This document shows positions 20,123 to 29,006 of a stretch of 64,000 bases of DNA, piece by piece. The notes below the pieces were generated by a model. The model saw only the letters and a list, made by a program, of their open reading frames with translations, was not told where the DNA came from and did not search any database. Each line of letters starts with the position of its first letter. Position 1 is the first letter of the stretch. The position numbers and the translations under genes are program-made. The DNA is from Halomonas alkalicola. Its GTDB lineage: Bacteria > Pseudomonadota > Gammaproteobacteria > Pseudomonadales > Halomonadaceae. The stretch lies in contig NZ_CP131913.1 of assembly GCF_030704205.1 (NCBI RefSeq), forward strand, positions 2,976,001 to 3,040,000, given 5' to 3'.

Positions 20123-21021
20123 GCCACCAGAACTTCGCCCACCCCCGCTACTGGCCGGTGTGGTTCGCCATCGGGCTGATGTACCTGGCGGCCTGGCTGC
20201 CCTGGCGGCTCAAGCTCTGGGTCGGCAAGGGAATTGGCCTTGCCGCCTGGCGCTTCGCCCGGCGCCGGCGCCATATCACCGAGACCAACCTGCGGCTCTG
20301 CTTTCCCGAGCTGGATGACGACCGGCAGGCGCGTCTGGTCAGGGAGACCTTTGTCGCCAACGGCATCGGCATCATGGAGACCGCCACCGGCTGGTGCCGC
20401 GACCCCGAGCATCTTCGCCATCGCGTCACCTACAAGGGCGAGCACCATCTGGCCGCCGCCCAGGCGGAAGGGAAAGGCGTGCTGGTGGTGGGGATCCACT
20501 TCTCGACCCTGGATCTGGGAGGCGCCCTGCACTCGCTCTTCTTTCCGGCCGACGTGGTCTATCGGCCCCACGACAACCCGCTCTTCGAGCGTTTCATGAC
20601 CCGGGCGCGCAACCGCATCTTTGGGCGTGCCATCGACCGTCATGACCTGCGCGGCGTGGTGCGTCGCATCAAGGCGGGCCATATCGTCTGGTACTCTCCG
20701 GACCAGGATTTCGGCCGCGACGTCAGCGTTTTCGCCCCCTTCTTCGGCGTGGAGGCGGCCAGCATCAAGCTGACTGCCAAGATCGCGCGCATGACCGGGG
20801 CGCCTGTGGTGCCGCTGATGTTCCACCGCAACCCCGACAACCGCACCTACACCATCGAGTGCCATCCGCGTCTGGAGCCCTTTCCCACCGGCGACGATGT
20901 GGCCGACGCCGCCCGGGTCAACGCCTTTATCGAAACGGCGATCCGCAAGCACCCCGAGCAGTATCTGTGGCTGCACCGCCGCTTCAAGACCCGCCCCGAG
21001 GGCGAACCCGGTTTCTACTGA
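20119..21021 (+). CDS. lpxL: Lipid A biosynthesis lauroyl acyltransferase (LpxL/LpxP type)
   Basis: Late acyltransferase adding a secondary acyl chain to lipid A, 300 aa, inner-membrane associated. The N-terminus HPRYWPVWFAIGLMYLAAWLP is one membrane segment; the HX4D catalytic motif is in GIHFSTLDLG; VYRPHDNPLFE, WYSPDQDFG and the end EQYLWLHRRFKTRPEGEP match LpxL/LpxP closely. The ATG follows a repeat arm and has no Shine-Dalgarno directly in front. The stop codon lies inside an 18-bp perfect hairpin. LpxL or LpxP cannot be separated here. Confidence 0.9.
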   Translation: MSHQNFAHPRYWPVWFAIGLMYLAAWLPWRLKLWVGKGIGLAAWRFARRRRHITETNLRLCFPELDDDRQARLVRETFVANGIGIMETATGWCRDPEHLRHRVTYKGEHHLAAAQAEGKGVLVVGIHFSTLDLGGALHSLFFPADVVYRPHDNPLFERFMTRARNRIFGRAIDRHDLRGVVRRIKAGHIVWYSPDQDFGRDVSVFAPFFGVEAASIKLTAKIARMTGAPVVPLMFHRNPDNRTYTIECHPRLEPFPTGDDVADAARVNAFIETAIRKHPEQYLWLHRRFKTRPEGEPGFY

Positions 21022-21045
21022 AGCGGAGCTTCAGTAGAAACCGGG
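21007..21045. repeat. 18-bp perfect inverted repeat across the lpxL stop
   Basis: CCCGGTTTCTACTGAAGC (21007-21024) is followed after GGA by its exact reverse complement (21028-21045). The left arm is the coding end of lpxL including the TGA. Such length and perfection suggest a palindrome formed by template switching or a strong 3' mRNA hairpin. Confidence 0.75.
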
Positions 21046-21135
21046 AGCTGTAAGCTATAAGCCGTAAGCCATAAGAAAACCCCACAACCGAGAAGGTTAG
21101 TGGGGTTTTCTCTTACAGCTTAAAGCTTACGGCTT
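21046..21135. repeat. TAAGC-type short repeats flanking the convergent terminator
   Basis: AGCTGTAAG (21046-21054) has an inverted copy at 21112-21120 and AAGCCGTAAGC (21059-21069) one at 21125-21135. They surround the lpxL/ettA terminator in a crossed, not nested, arrangement, so alternative pairings are possible. Confidence 0.55.
21074..21111. terminator. Bidirectional terminator between lpxL and ettA
   Basis: AGAAAACCCCAC pairs with GTGGGGTTTTCT (12 bp, perfect), with an inner AACC/GGTT stem. It has A-rich and T-rich flanks on both strands, which fits termination of the convergent genes lpxL (plus) and ettA (minus). Confidence 0.85.
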
Positions 21136-21154
21136 CCCGCTCCGGCGAAGCCGG

Positions 21155-22816
<1,662 letters not shown>

Positions 22817-22840
22817 GGGAACCCATCGGTTGGAGGATTT

Positions 22841-22869
22841 GCAGTGGCCACGATGATAGTGGCCACTGC
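22841..22869. other. 11-bp perfect hairpin upstream of ettA
   Basis: GCAGTGGCCAC pairs perfectly with GTGGCCACTGC around a 7-nt loop, 25 nt upstream of ettA and downstream of the small gene on the same strand. No T tract follows on either strand. It could be an operator, an ettA leader structure or a 3' end for the small gene. Confidence 0.4.
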
Positions 22870-22890
22870 AGGCAAAGGCCAGCCGCGGCC

Positions 22891-23091
22891 CTACTCCTCT
22901 TCGTCTATGGCCCAGTCGTCCTCGATGGCGCGACGCAGGCGACGCTCCTCGAGCAGCGCCTCCACGCGGCGGCGGGCGCGCAGGGTATCGGCGCGGCTGG
23001 TGCGGGGACGAGCATACTCCTCGTCGTTCACCGCTTCGGAAAAATCCACCTCGTCATCGAGGCTCGGTTCGAGAAGGTGTTCACGGCCCAT
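22891..23091 (-). CDS. Small charged conserved protein, PA3496-like
   Basis: 66-aa very charged protein without signal peptide or membrane segment. An acidic N-terminal half is followed by a basic helix (RARRRVEALLEERRLRRAIED) and an acidic end (DDWAIDEEE). The RRR-x-E-x-L-x-E-x-R-x-L pattern resembles the PA3496 family of small gammaproteobacterial proteins, whose role is uncertain. The second ATG (23091) is chosen because GGAGGA precedes it by 6 nt; an in-frame ATG at 23106 has no such site. Confidence 0.65.
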   Translation of the reverse strand: MGREHLLEPSLDDEVDFSEAVNDEEYARPRTSRADTLRARRRVEALLEERRLRRAIEDDWAIDEEE

Positions 23092-23187
23092 GCGATCTCC
23101 TCCCATGGCCAGGGGTCGACGGGCGTCGACCGGTCACATATCGCTTCTCTTCCCCAGTGCGTTGCAGGTCTGTAACGCGGAATCCGA

Positions 23188-23218
23188 AGCGCCCAGGCAA
23201 CGTGGTTGCCTGGGCGCT
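23188..23218. other. 14-bp perfect hairpin downstream of the LOV gene
   Basis: AGCGCCCAGGCAAC pairs perfectly with GTTGCCTGGGCGCT across a GTG loop, 86 nt past the LOV stop on the minus strand. No T tract follows on the minus strand; ATATAT follows on the plus strand. It may be the end of the LOV transcript or an operator. Confidence 0.45.
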
Positions 23219-23303
23219 ATATATCGCCACTTGGCGCGGGGCACAAGCCCCCGCGCGAATTTATTTGCCGGCGCGGCCGGTCGGGGCAGCCCGGACCGTC
23301 TCA

Positions 23304-23735
23304 CTAAAGGCCATGCTCGGCCTTGAGGCGCTCCAGTTCCAGCTGGGCCTCGACCCGCTCGGTGACGTCCTTCTGCACGCCGATGTAGTAGGTCAGGTTG
23401 TCATCGTCGTCGTGGACGGGGGTGATGGAGAGCTCGTTCCAGAACAGGGTGCCGTCCTTGCGGTAGTTGCGCAGTACGGTGCGGCAGGGGCGCCCCTCGG
23501 CCAGTGCCTTGCGGATGGCCACCAGGCCCTCCTGGTCGCGATCCTCGTTCTGCAGGAAGCGGCAGTCCTGGTAGAGGATCTCGTCGGCACTGTAGCCGGT
23601 CAGGCGCTCGAACCCCTTGTTCACGTAGATCAGGATGTTCTCGTCGCCTTCCTGTTCGGCGACCACGATGCCATCTTCTGAGGCATCGACGATGCGCTCG
23701 AGCAGTTCCGGGCTGATCAGGGGTGATCGTTTCAT
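23304..23735 (-). CDS. Short LOV (PAS) blue-light photoreceptor
   Basis: 143-aa stand-alone LOV domain with short N- and C-terminal helices and no output domain. The flavin-binding core is intact: the adduct-forming Cys58 in YQDCRFLQ, the LRNYRKDGTLFWNELSITPV strand with the two flavin-contacting Asn residues, and the Gln in YYIGVQKDVT. The whole chain closely resembles the Pseudomonas putida short LOV proteins (PpSB1-LOV type). The ATG at 23735 opens MKRSPLISPELL; a longer frame lacks support. The C-terminal helix VEAQLELERLKAEHGL probably mediates dimerisation. Output partner is unknown; an MFS gene lies next on the same strand. Confidence 0.9.
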   Translation of the reverse strand: MKRSPLISPELLERIVDASEDGIVVAEQEGDENILIYVNKGFERLTGYSADEILYQDCRFLQNEDRDQEGLVAIRKALAEGRPCRTVLRNYRKDGTLFWNELSITPVHDDDDNLTYYIGVQKDVTERVEAQLELERLKAEHGL

Positions 23736-23877
23736 TCTGGACGTTCCATTCTGGGCGATCCTGTCGCAAATCCTGTCCTGGCCGCCCGGTAGGGCGACGG
23801 CGGCGGGCACTTCACAGCTGGTTACATCATGGCCAGACGGCCGGGGGATTTCAACGCGGCGCGTTCACTCCACCTGT

Positions 23878-25191
23878 TCACTCCACTTCAGGCAGTCGGC
23901 TGGCGCTGGCCGCGGCGGCCAGCGCCATCAGCGCCAGCACCACCATCAGCGCGGCGGTGCCGAGCCACTGGGCCAGCGCGCCGACCAGGCCACCCACCGC
24001 CAGCATCAGCACCCCGGTGATGGTATTGGAGAGCGCCACGTAGAGGGCGCGCCTGTCGCTGCCGGCCATGTCGACGATATAGGTCTTGCGGCCCAGGCGC
24101 ACCCCGGCGTGGATGATCACCAGCAGGGCATAGACCAGCGCATAGGGCCACACGGTCTGGCTCCAGGCGCCCGGCAGCCAGGCGATGGCGGCGGCCAGCA
24201 GGCAGCAGAAAGTCGCGCCGAGCCCGGCATCACGCATCACCCGGCGGCTGGAGGCGTCGGCGCGCTTCCCCCATACCGGGCTCGCCACCATGCCGGCGAG
24301 CCCCGAGACCACGATCAGCACGCCGAGTCCCCCCAGTGCGGTGCCGCTCTGCTGCTGGCCGAGCAGCGCCACGTAGGGCAGTGCCAGGGCGCTGGCCAGC
24401 AGCAGGGCCCGGGAGAGGTTGAAGTGCAGGAAGCCGCGATCCTCGCGCAGCAGGCGCAGGCCCAGCTTGATGCTGTCCCAGGCGTTCTCGCCGCCCTCCA
24501 CGGCGCCGGGGGTCTCCGCAATGCGCGCCGCGCAGAGGGCGTTGAGGGCCCAGCCCAGGGCGGCGATGCCAAGCAGCACCGCCAGGGCCAGCTCCCCCGG
24601 ACGGTCGCCGAAGAGCATCAGCACGGCACCGGCGGCCAGGGTCACGGCGCCGGCCACGCTGCCGCTCCAGCCCATCAGGGTGCCGCGGCGCTGCTTGCTG
24701 ATGGTCTTGCCGAGCACGTCCTTGGTGGCCACCGAGGAGAGGCCCCGGGCGAGCGACAGCGACACCAGCACCAGGAGCACCAGGCCGCCGCCGACGCCGC
24801 CCGAGCCGAACAGCGCCAGCAGGGCGAGCAGGGCCGCGGCCGCCGCCTGGAGCAGCCCGCCCGCCACCCAGACCCACTTGCGCTCGGGTCGGAGACGAAT
24901 GAAGCCCGCCACGAAGAGCTGGGGCAGCAGGGCGCCGGCCTCGCGGATCGGTACCAGTAGGCCCACCATCCAGAGCGGGGCGCCGATCACCCCCATCAGC
25001 CAGGGCAGCACCAGCCGAGCGCTTGAGAGCTCGTCGGCCAGCTTGTTACCGAGCGAGGCGACCAGGTGCAGGAAGAAGCTCCGCGGCTGCTCGTCGCAGG
25101 CCTCGTCCGGGATGTCCTTGCACATCCGGCTGTCCTCGTCGCCGGTCAGCCACTCGTAGAGGCGGGACTGGCTGATCTCGGGTGCGGCCAT
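23878..25191 (-). CDS. MFS transporter
   Basis: 437-aa major facilitator with about 11-12 membrane segments after a roughly 45-residue soluble N-terminal extension (MAAPEISQSRLYEWLTGDED) containing two Cys. GKRADASSRRVM between helices is the internal loop typical of the fold. Substrate is unknown. The start has GAGGAG upstream. That ribosome-binding site lies just past the right end of the TnpB element, whose insertion ends about 30 nt upstream of the gene, so transcription may be influenced by the element. Confidence 0.85.
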   Translation of the reverse strand: MAAPEISQSRLYEWLTGDEDSRMCKDIPDEACDEQPRSFFLHLVASLGNKLADELSSARLVLPWLMGVIGAPLWMVGLLVPIREAGALLPQLFVAGFIRLRPERKWVWVAGGLLQAAAAALLALLALFGSGGVGGGLVLLVLVSLSLARGLSSVATKDVLGKTISKQRRGTLMGWSGSVAGAVTLAAGAVLMLFGDRPGELALAVLLGIAALGWALNALCAARIAETPGAVEGGENAWDSIKLGLRLLREDRGFLHFNLSRALLLASALALPYVALLGQQQSGTALGGLGVLIVVSGLAGMVASPVWGKRADASSRRVMRDAGLGATFCCLLAAAIAWLPGAWSQTVWPYALVYALLVIIHAGVRLGRKTYIVDMAGSDRRALYVALSNTITGVLMLAVGGLVGALAQWLGTAALMVVLALMALAAAASASRLPEVE

Positions 25192-25204
25192 GGGAGCTCC
25201 TCGC

Positions 25205-25300
25205 TGGTGACTGCTCCCCGCCCTAACGGGCGAGGCTTCCCATTTCTAAGGCAGCAGCCGGCGACGTGCCGGACTTACGCAAGCCTCCATGGGGAGAGAC
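25205..25300 (-). ncRNA. Candidate omega-RNA (TnpB guide RNA scaffold)
   Basis: In IS200/IS605 elements the TnpB guide RNA is made from the 3' end of tnpB plus the right end of the element. Here a stem-loop (25216-25235) overlaps the tnpB stop codon and is followed on the minus strand by GAGCAGTCACC, after which any guide would read into the MFS ribosome-binding site. Boundaries are guesses. Confidence 0.35.
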
Positions 25301-26422
25301 GGACAGCCCTTCCGCCTTCAATTGGATGATGCCTTGCTGCTTGATGTTCAACGCCGCGTTGATGTCCCGGTCGTGCTGCGTGTGGCATGCCGGGCACTCC
25401 CACGACCGGACACTCAACGGCATAATGTCCACCTTGTGATGGCAGACATGGCAGGTCTTGGAGCTGGGAAACCATGGGGCGATCTTGACGAGATGCTTGC
25501 CCTGCTCCTCGGTCTTGTAGTGCAGCTTGGTGATCAAGGCATACCAGGACGCATCGCCGATGTGCTTGGCGAGTCTGCGGTTCTTCATCATGTTGCCGAC
25601 CTTCAGCGTCTCGACGATCACCGCTTGGTTGTCGTCAACAATCTGTCGAGAGAGCTTGTGCTGGAAGTCGTGGCGGGCATTGGCGACCCGCTCGTGCGCC
25701 TTGGCGACGAGTAACCGTGCCTTGGCTCGATTCGCGCTGCCCTTCTTTGTGCGGGACAACGCCTGCTGTTTGCGCTTGAGGTTCTTCTGCGCCTGCTTGA
25801 GGAAGCGCGGATTGGCGATCTTGCGCCCGGTGGAGTCAATGGCCAGGTGCGACAGCCCCATATCCAGGCCCACGACCTTGGCGGCGTCAATGTCCTTCAG
25901 CGGTGCCGGGGCGGCCTGCTCTGTTTCAAACAGCAACGAGGCGTAGTGCTTGCCGGTGACGGTACGGGTCAGAGTGATGCTTTTCAGTCTGCCCTCGACC
26001 TTGCGATGCACCCTGGCCTTGATCGGTCCGAGCTTGGGCACCTTGATCCAGTCGTCGCCGGCCTTGACGCCGACGCAGTGATAGCTGGACTGTTTGCCCC
26101 GCTTGCTCTTGAAGCGCGGATGGCCGGCCTTCTGCTTGGGGTCGAAGAAGCGTTGGAAGGCATGATCGAGGTGCAGGCACGCCTGCTGGAGGGCGATGGA
26201 GTCAGCCTCTTTCAGCCAGCCGTACTTGCGCGATGTCTTGGCGACCGGCAGCAGCTTCTTGATGTCGTGCTTGGCGCTCAACGACTGGCCGTGGCGTTGG
26301 TAGCGATGGGACATGATGCGAAGGCCGGTGTTATAGACGAAGCGCACCGCGCCGAACTGGCGGTTCAGGAACGCCGCCTGCTCGGTCGTAGGGTAGAGTC
26401 GTACCTTAGTAGCCTTCAGCAT
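25223..26422 (-). CDS. tnpB: RNA-guided endonuclease TnpB (IS200/IS605 family)
   Basis: 399-aa TnpB of the OrfB/IS1341 type. The N-terminal helix-turn-helix domain (MLKATKVRLYPTTEQAAFLNR) is followed by a RuvC nuclease with Asp187 (VVGLDMGLSHLAID), Glu271 (VIVETLKVGNM) and the third Asp in HDRDINAALNI (351-353), plus a zinc finger with Cys324, Cys327, Cys343 and Cys346. All catalytic residues are present, so it should be an active nuclease. The stop codon overlaps the right-end hairpin, consistent with omega-RNA formation. Confidence 0.95.
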   Translation of the reverse strand: MLKATKVRLYPTTEQAAFLNRQFGAVRFVYNTGLRIMSHRYQRHGQSLSAKHDIKKLLPVAKTSRKYGWLKEADSIALQQACLHLDHAFQRFFDPKQKAGHPRFKSKRGKQSSYHCVGVKAGDDWIKVPKLGPIKARVHRKVEGRLKSITLTRTVTGKHYASLLFETEQAAPAPLKDIDAAKVVGLDMGLSHLAIDSTGRKIANPRFLKQAQKNLKRKQQALSRTKKGSANRAKARLLVAKAHERVANARHDFQHKLSRQIVDDNQAVIVETLKVGNMMKNRRLAKHIGDASWYALITKLHYKTEEQGKHLVKIAPWFPSSKTCHVCHHKVDIMPLSVRSWECPACHTQHDRDINAALNIKQQGIIQLKAEGLSVSPHGGLRKSGTSPAAALEMGSLAR

Positions 26423-26438
26423 GGCGCCCCATTAATGC

Positions 26439-26454
26439 GTGTATGTATATACAG
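26439..26454 (-). promoter_or_regulatory. LexA-like box or AT-rich promoter upstream of tnpB
   Basis: On the minus strand CTGTATATACATACAC lies 17-32 nt upstream of tnpB. It matches the CTGT-N8-ACAG LexA pattern except for the last base. TATACAT within it could equally be a -10 element. Confidence 0.25.
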
Positions 26455-26623
26455 CTTATGCCGCCGGGCCCCATACCGCAAACCCAGTAGCGCTATCGCG
26501 CTGCCCGCTTGTATCCCCGCCCGAGTGGGCGAGGGGTTACGCGGATTTTTGCTAAGATAGAAAGCCCCATTGTCACGATAGCAAGGTTGCCATGTCACTC
26601 ATTCGGCGGCGGAAGATTCGCCT

Positions 26624-26923
26624 ATGCGCCTGACCCCTGAGCAGGTCGCCATCATCCATGAGACGGTTGCCGAGGTGCTGGGCCAGGAGGCGCGCGTTTA
26701 CCTGTTCGGCTCTCGGGTCGATGATCGTTGCCGCGGCGGCGATATCGATCTCTACATCGAGCTGCCGGTCCTGGCCGAGCGCCGCTCGCGGCTGCAGGTG
26801 CAGCTGCAGCGCCGGCTCTGGGAGCGCCTGGGCCCCAGGCGTATCGATCTGCTGATTCGTGCGCGTGATGAGGCGCTGCGGCCGATACATCGCGATGCCT
26901 TGGAGCAGGGAGTGAGACTTTGA
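26624..26923 (+). CDS. MntA-like nucleotidyltransferase (MNT antitoxin), pair 1
   Basis: 99-aa minimal nucleotidyltransferase. The active-site motif FGSRVDDRCRGGDIDLYIEL has Gly29-Ser30 and the metal-binding Asp40 and Asp42. In type VII toxin-antitoxin systems such proteins adenylylate and silence the HEPN partner. The next gene, a HEPN protein, starts on the TTGA overlapping this stop, so the two are coupled. GGAAG lies 8 nt before the ATG. It begins about 90 nt from the left end hairpin of the TnpB element. Confidence 0.85.
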   Translation: MRLTPEQVAIIHETVAEVLGQEARVYLFGSRVDDRCRGGDIDLYIELPVLAERRSRLQVQLQRRLWERLGPRRIDLLIRARDEALRPIHRDALEQGVRL

Positions 26924-27420
26924 CCACGACGGCCAATGCCATTCTGGAGGAGCAGCTTCAGGTGGCGGAACGCATGCTGCATCATCTGCACCGCTCCTGG
27001 GAGGCGGTTCAGCCAGATCTCCCCATGCAGGCGGATGGGGTGCGCCGGCTGGATGATGACGCCATCGACAGGCTGGACCTCTTCCTGAGCCGCTTCGGCA
27101 AGCTGCAGGACTTCATGGCCGGCAAGCTGTTCCGGGCGCTGGCGCGGGCCAGCCTGGAAGATACCGGCGGCGATATCTCTCTGCTGGATACCCTGAACCG
27201 CATGGAGAAGTTCGGTGTGCTGCTCGCCGTCGATGACTGGCTTGAAGTGCGCCAGCTGCGCAACGCCTTTGCCCATGAGTATCTGACGGATGGCGCCGCC
27301 ATCGCCGAGAACATCAATGCGGCGGCGCGCCTCTATCCTCTATTGCCGGACACCCTTGAACGCTGCCGCGACTTCCAGGCGCGGCACATTCTGAGGGTGT
27401 CCGGAAACGCTGACCCGTGA
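26920..27420 (+). CDS. HepT-like HEPN protein (toxin), pair 1
   Basis: 166-aa HEPN-domain protein with the RX4HXY motif as Arg114-Asn-Ala-Phe-Ala-His119-Glu-Tyr121, the RNase-type active site of HepT toxins. It starts with TTG overlapping the MNT stop, with GGGAG 8 nt upstream. The paired arrangement supports a type VII (HEPN/MNT) toxin-antitoxin module. Its stop overlaps the GTG of the EamA gene, so all three may form one transcript. Confidence 0.85.
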   Translation: MTTTANAILEEQLQVAERMLHHLHRSWEAVQPDLPMQADGVRRLDDDAIDRLDLFLSRFGKLQDFMAGKLFRALARASLEDTGGDISLLDTLNRMEKFGVLLAVDDWLEVRQLRNAFAHEYLTDGAAIAENINAAARLYPLLPDTLERCRDFQARHILRVSGNADP

Positions 27421-28307
27421 CCCGGGACGGTCAGGCGATGCTCTACGGCCTCGGCGCCGTGGCGCTGTGGTCCACCGTGGCCACCGCCTTCAAGGTGGCG
27501 CTGGGCTACATGTCGCCGCTTGAGTTGATGTGGCTCGCCTCGCTGGTCTCCTGGGCGCTGATCGGCGCCCTGGTGGTGCGCCAGGGGCTCGCCGGCCAGG
27601 CGTTCCAGCGCGGCTGGCGCACCGCCGCCTGGGCGGGGCTGATGAACCCGGTGGCCTACTACCTGCTGCTCTTTGGGGCCTATGACCGCCTGCCGGGCCA
27701 GGAGGCCATGGCCCTCAACTACACCTGGGCGCTGGCCATGGCGTTTCTCGCCGTGCCGCTGCTCGGCCAGCGGCTGACTCGAATGGATGTGCTGGCCGGC
27801 CTGGTCGCCTACGCCGGGGTGTGGGTGATCGCCACCCGCGGGGCGGTGTTCGACGTGGCTTTCGCGGACCCCCTGGGGGTCGCCCTGGCGCTGGCCTCGA
27901 CCCTGATCTGGGCGCTCTACTGGCTGCTCAATGCACGGGATCATCGCCCGCCGCTGGTGGCCCAGTGGCAGAACTTCAGCGTCGGGCTGCCGGTGCTCAC
28001 GCTGCTGCTGCTGGCGGGGCCGGGCCTCCAGTGGTACGGCTGGCCGGGGCTCGCCGCCGGGGTCTACGTGGGGCTCTTCGAGATGGGCATCGCCTTCGTG
28101 CTGTGGCAGCTCGCCGTGCACCGGGTGTCGCGCACGGCCAAGGTCTCCAACCTGATCTTCCTCTCGCCGCCGGTGTCGCTGCTGCTGCTCTTCCTGGTGG
28201 TGGGGGAGCCGATCCTGGCCTCGACCCTGGTCGGCCTCGTGCTGATCCTCGGGGGCCTCGCGCTGCAGCAGTGGCAGAAGGCCCCGGCGCCGCACCCGCA
28301 GGCCTGA
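27417..28307 (+). CDS. EamA/DMT family exporter
   Basis: 296-aa membrane protein with ten predicted helices in two EamA halves. The first half begins with LYGLGAVALWSTVATAFKVAL and the second around DPLGVALALASTLIWALYWLL. Likely a drug/metabolite exporter of unknown substrate. The GTG at 27417 overlaps the HEPN stop (GTGA); the ATG at 27438 is an alternative start that would remove seven residues. Confidence 0.87.
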   Translation: MTRDGQAMLYGLGAVALWSTVATAFKVALGYMSPLELMWLASLVSWALIGALVVRQGLAGQAFQRGWRTAAWAGLMNPVAYYLLLFGAYDRLPGQEAMALNYTWALAMAFLAVPLLGQRLTRMDVLAGLVAYAGVWVIATRGAVFDVAFADPLGVALALASTLIWALYWLLNARDHRPPLVAQWQNFSVGLPVLTLLLLAGPGLQWYGWPGLAAGVYVGLFEMGIAFVLWQLAVHRVSRTAKVSNLIFLSPPVSLLLLFLVVGEPILASTLVGLVLILGGLALQQWQKAPAPHPQA

Positions 28308-28331
28308 GCCGGCGTCGGCTCCGGGTCGCTG

Positions 28332-29006
28332 TCAGGGCAGATCGGCCTTCGCCGCCAGGGCACCATTCGCCTTGAGCAGCGGTGCGAGCTCGGGCCAGAC
28401 GGTGTCGAGGATGATCGGCTGGGCCTCTGCCGTGGGGTGGATGCCATCGCCCTGCATCAGCGTCTCGTCCAGCGCCACCCCCTCCAGCAGGAAGGGCACC
28501 AGCGGCAGGTCGAACGCCTCGGCCAGGCGGTGGAAGACCCCGGTGAAGGCGTCACGGTAGGCCTGGCCGTAGTTGGGCGGGATGTCGATGCCGAGCAGCA
28601 GCACCTCGGCCTCGGCCGCCAGGCTCGCCTCGATCATGCGAGTCATGTTGGCCTCGAACTGGCCCGGCGGCAGGCCGCGCAGGCCGTCGTTGCCGCCCAG
28701 TTCGAGCAGAACAATGTCGGGGGCATGCTGTCCGAGAAGCTCGGGCAGCCGGCTGGCGCCGCCGGCGCTGGTCTCGCCGCTGATGCTGGCGTTGACCACC
28801 CGCGCCTTTCCGTCGAGCCGCGCTTCCAGCAGACTGACCCAGCCCTCGTCGGCCTCGATGCCGTAGGCCGCGCTAAGGCTGTCGCCCATCACCAGCAGGG
28901 TGGGGCGTGCCTCGGCCAGGACCGCGCCGGCGGCCAGCGTCAGGCTCAGGGCCAGCAGCCAGGCGGTCACTCGACGATACGCACAACCAGGGAATCCCTT
29001 CATCAT
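28332..29006 (-). CDS. tesA: Arylesterase/acyl-CoA thioesterase TesA
   Basis: Periplasmic SGNH hydrolase (thioesterase I / lysophospholipase L1), 224 aa with a signal peptide ending near LAEA. The nucleophile is in VMGDSLSAAYG (block I), NASISGETSAGG block II, GGNDGLRG block III, and the His in GIHPTAEAQ block V. A GAGAGG Shine-Dalgarno lies 8 nt before the first of two ATGs. The next genes, ybbA-ybbP, diverge from it exactly as in E. coli. The two start codons nearly coincide. Confidence 0.93.
   Translation of the reverse strand: MMKGFPGCAYRRVTAWLLALSLTLAAGAVLAEARPTLLVMGDSLSAAYGIEADEGWVSLLEARLDGKARVVNASISGETSAGGASRLPELLGQHAPDIVLLELGGNDGLRGLPPGQFEANMTRMIEASLAAEAEVLLLGIDIPPNYGQAYRDAFTGVFHRLAEAFDLPLVPFLLEGVALDETLMQGDGIHPTAEAQPIILDTVWPELAPLLKANGALAAKADLP

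Larger units (their letters stand above)
25216..26534 (-). mobile_element. IS200/IS605-type TnpB-only element with matching end hairpins
   Basis: Both ends of the tnpB region carry the same hairpin in the same orientation: CCCCGCCC-TAAC-GGGCGAGG at 25216-25235 (right end) and CCCCGCCC-GAGT-GGGCGAGG at 26515-26534 (left end). Subterminal hairpins in direct orientation are characteristic of IS200/IS605 elements recognised by a Y1 transposase. No tnpA is present, so it is an IS1341-like derivative mobilised in trans or immobile. The true ends lie slightly outside these hairpins. Confidence 0.75.
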
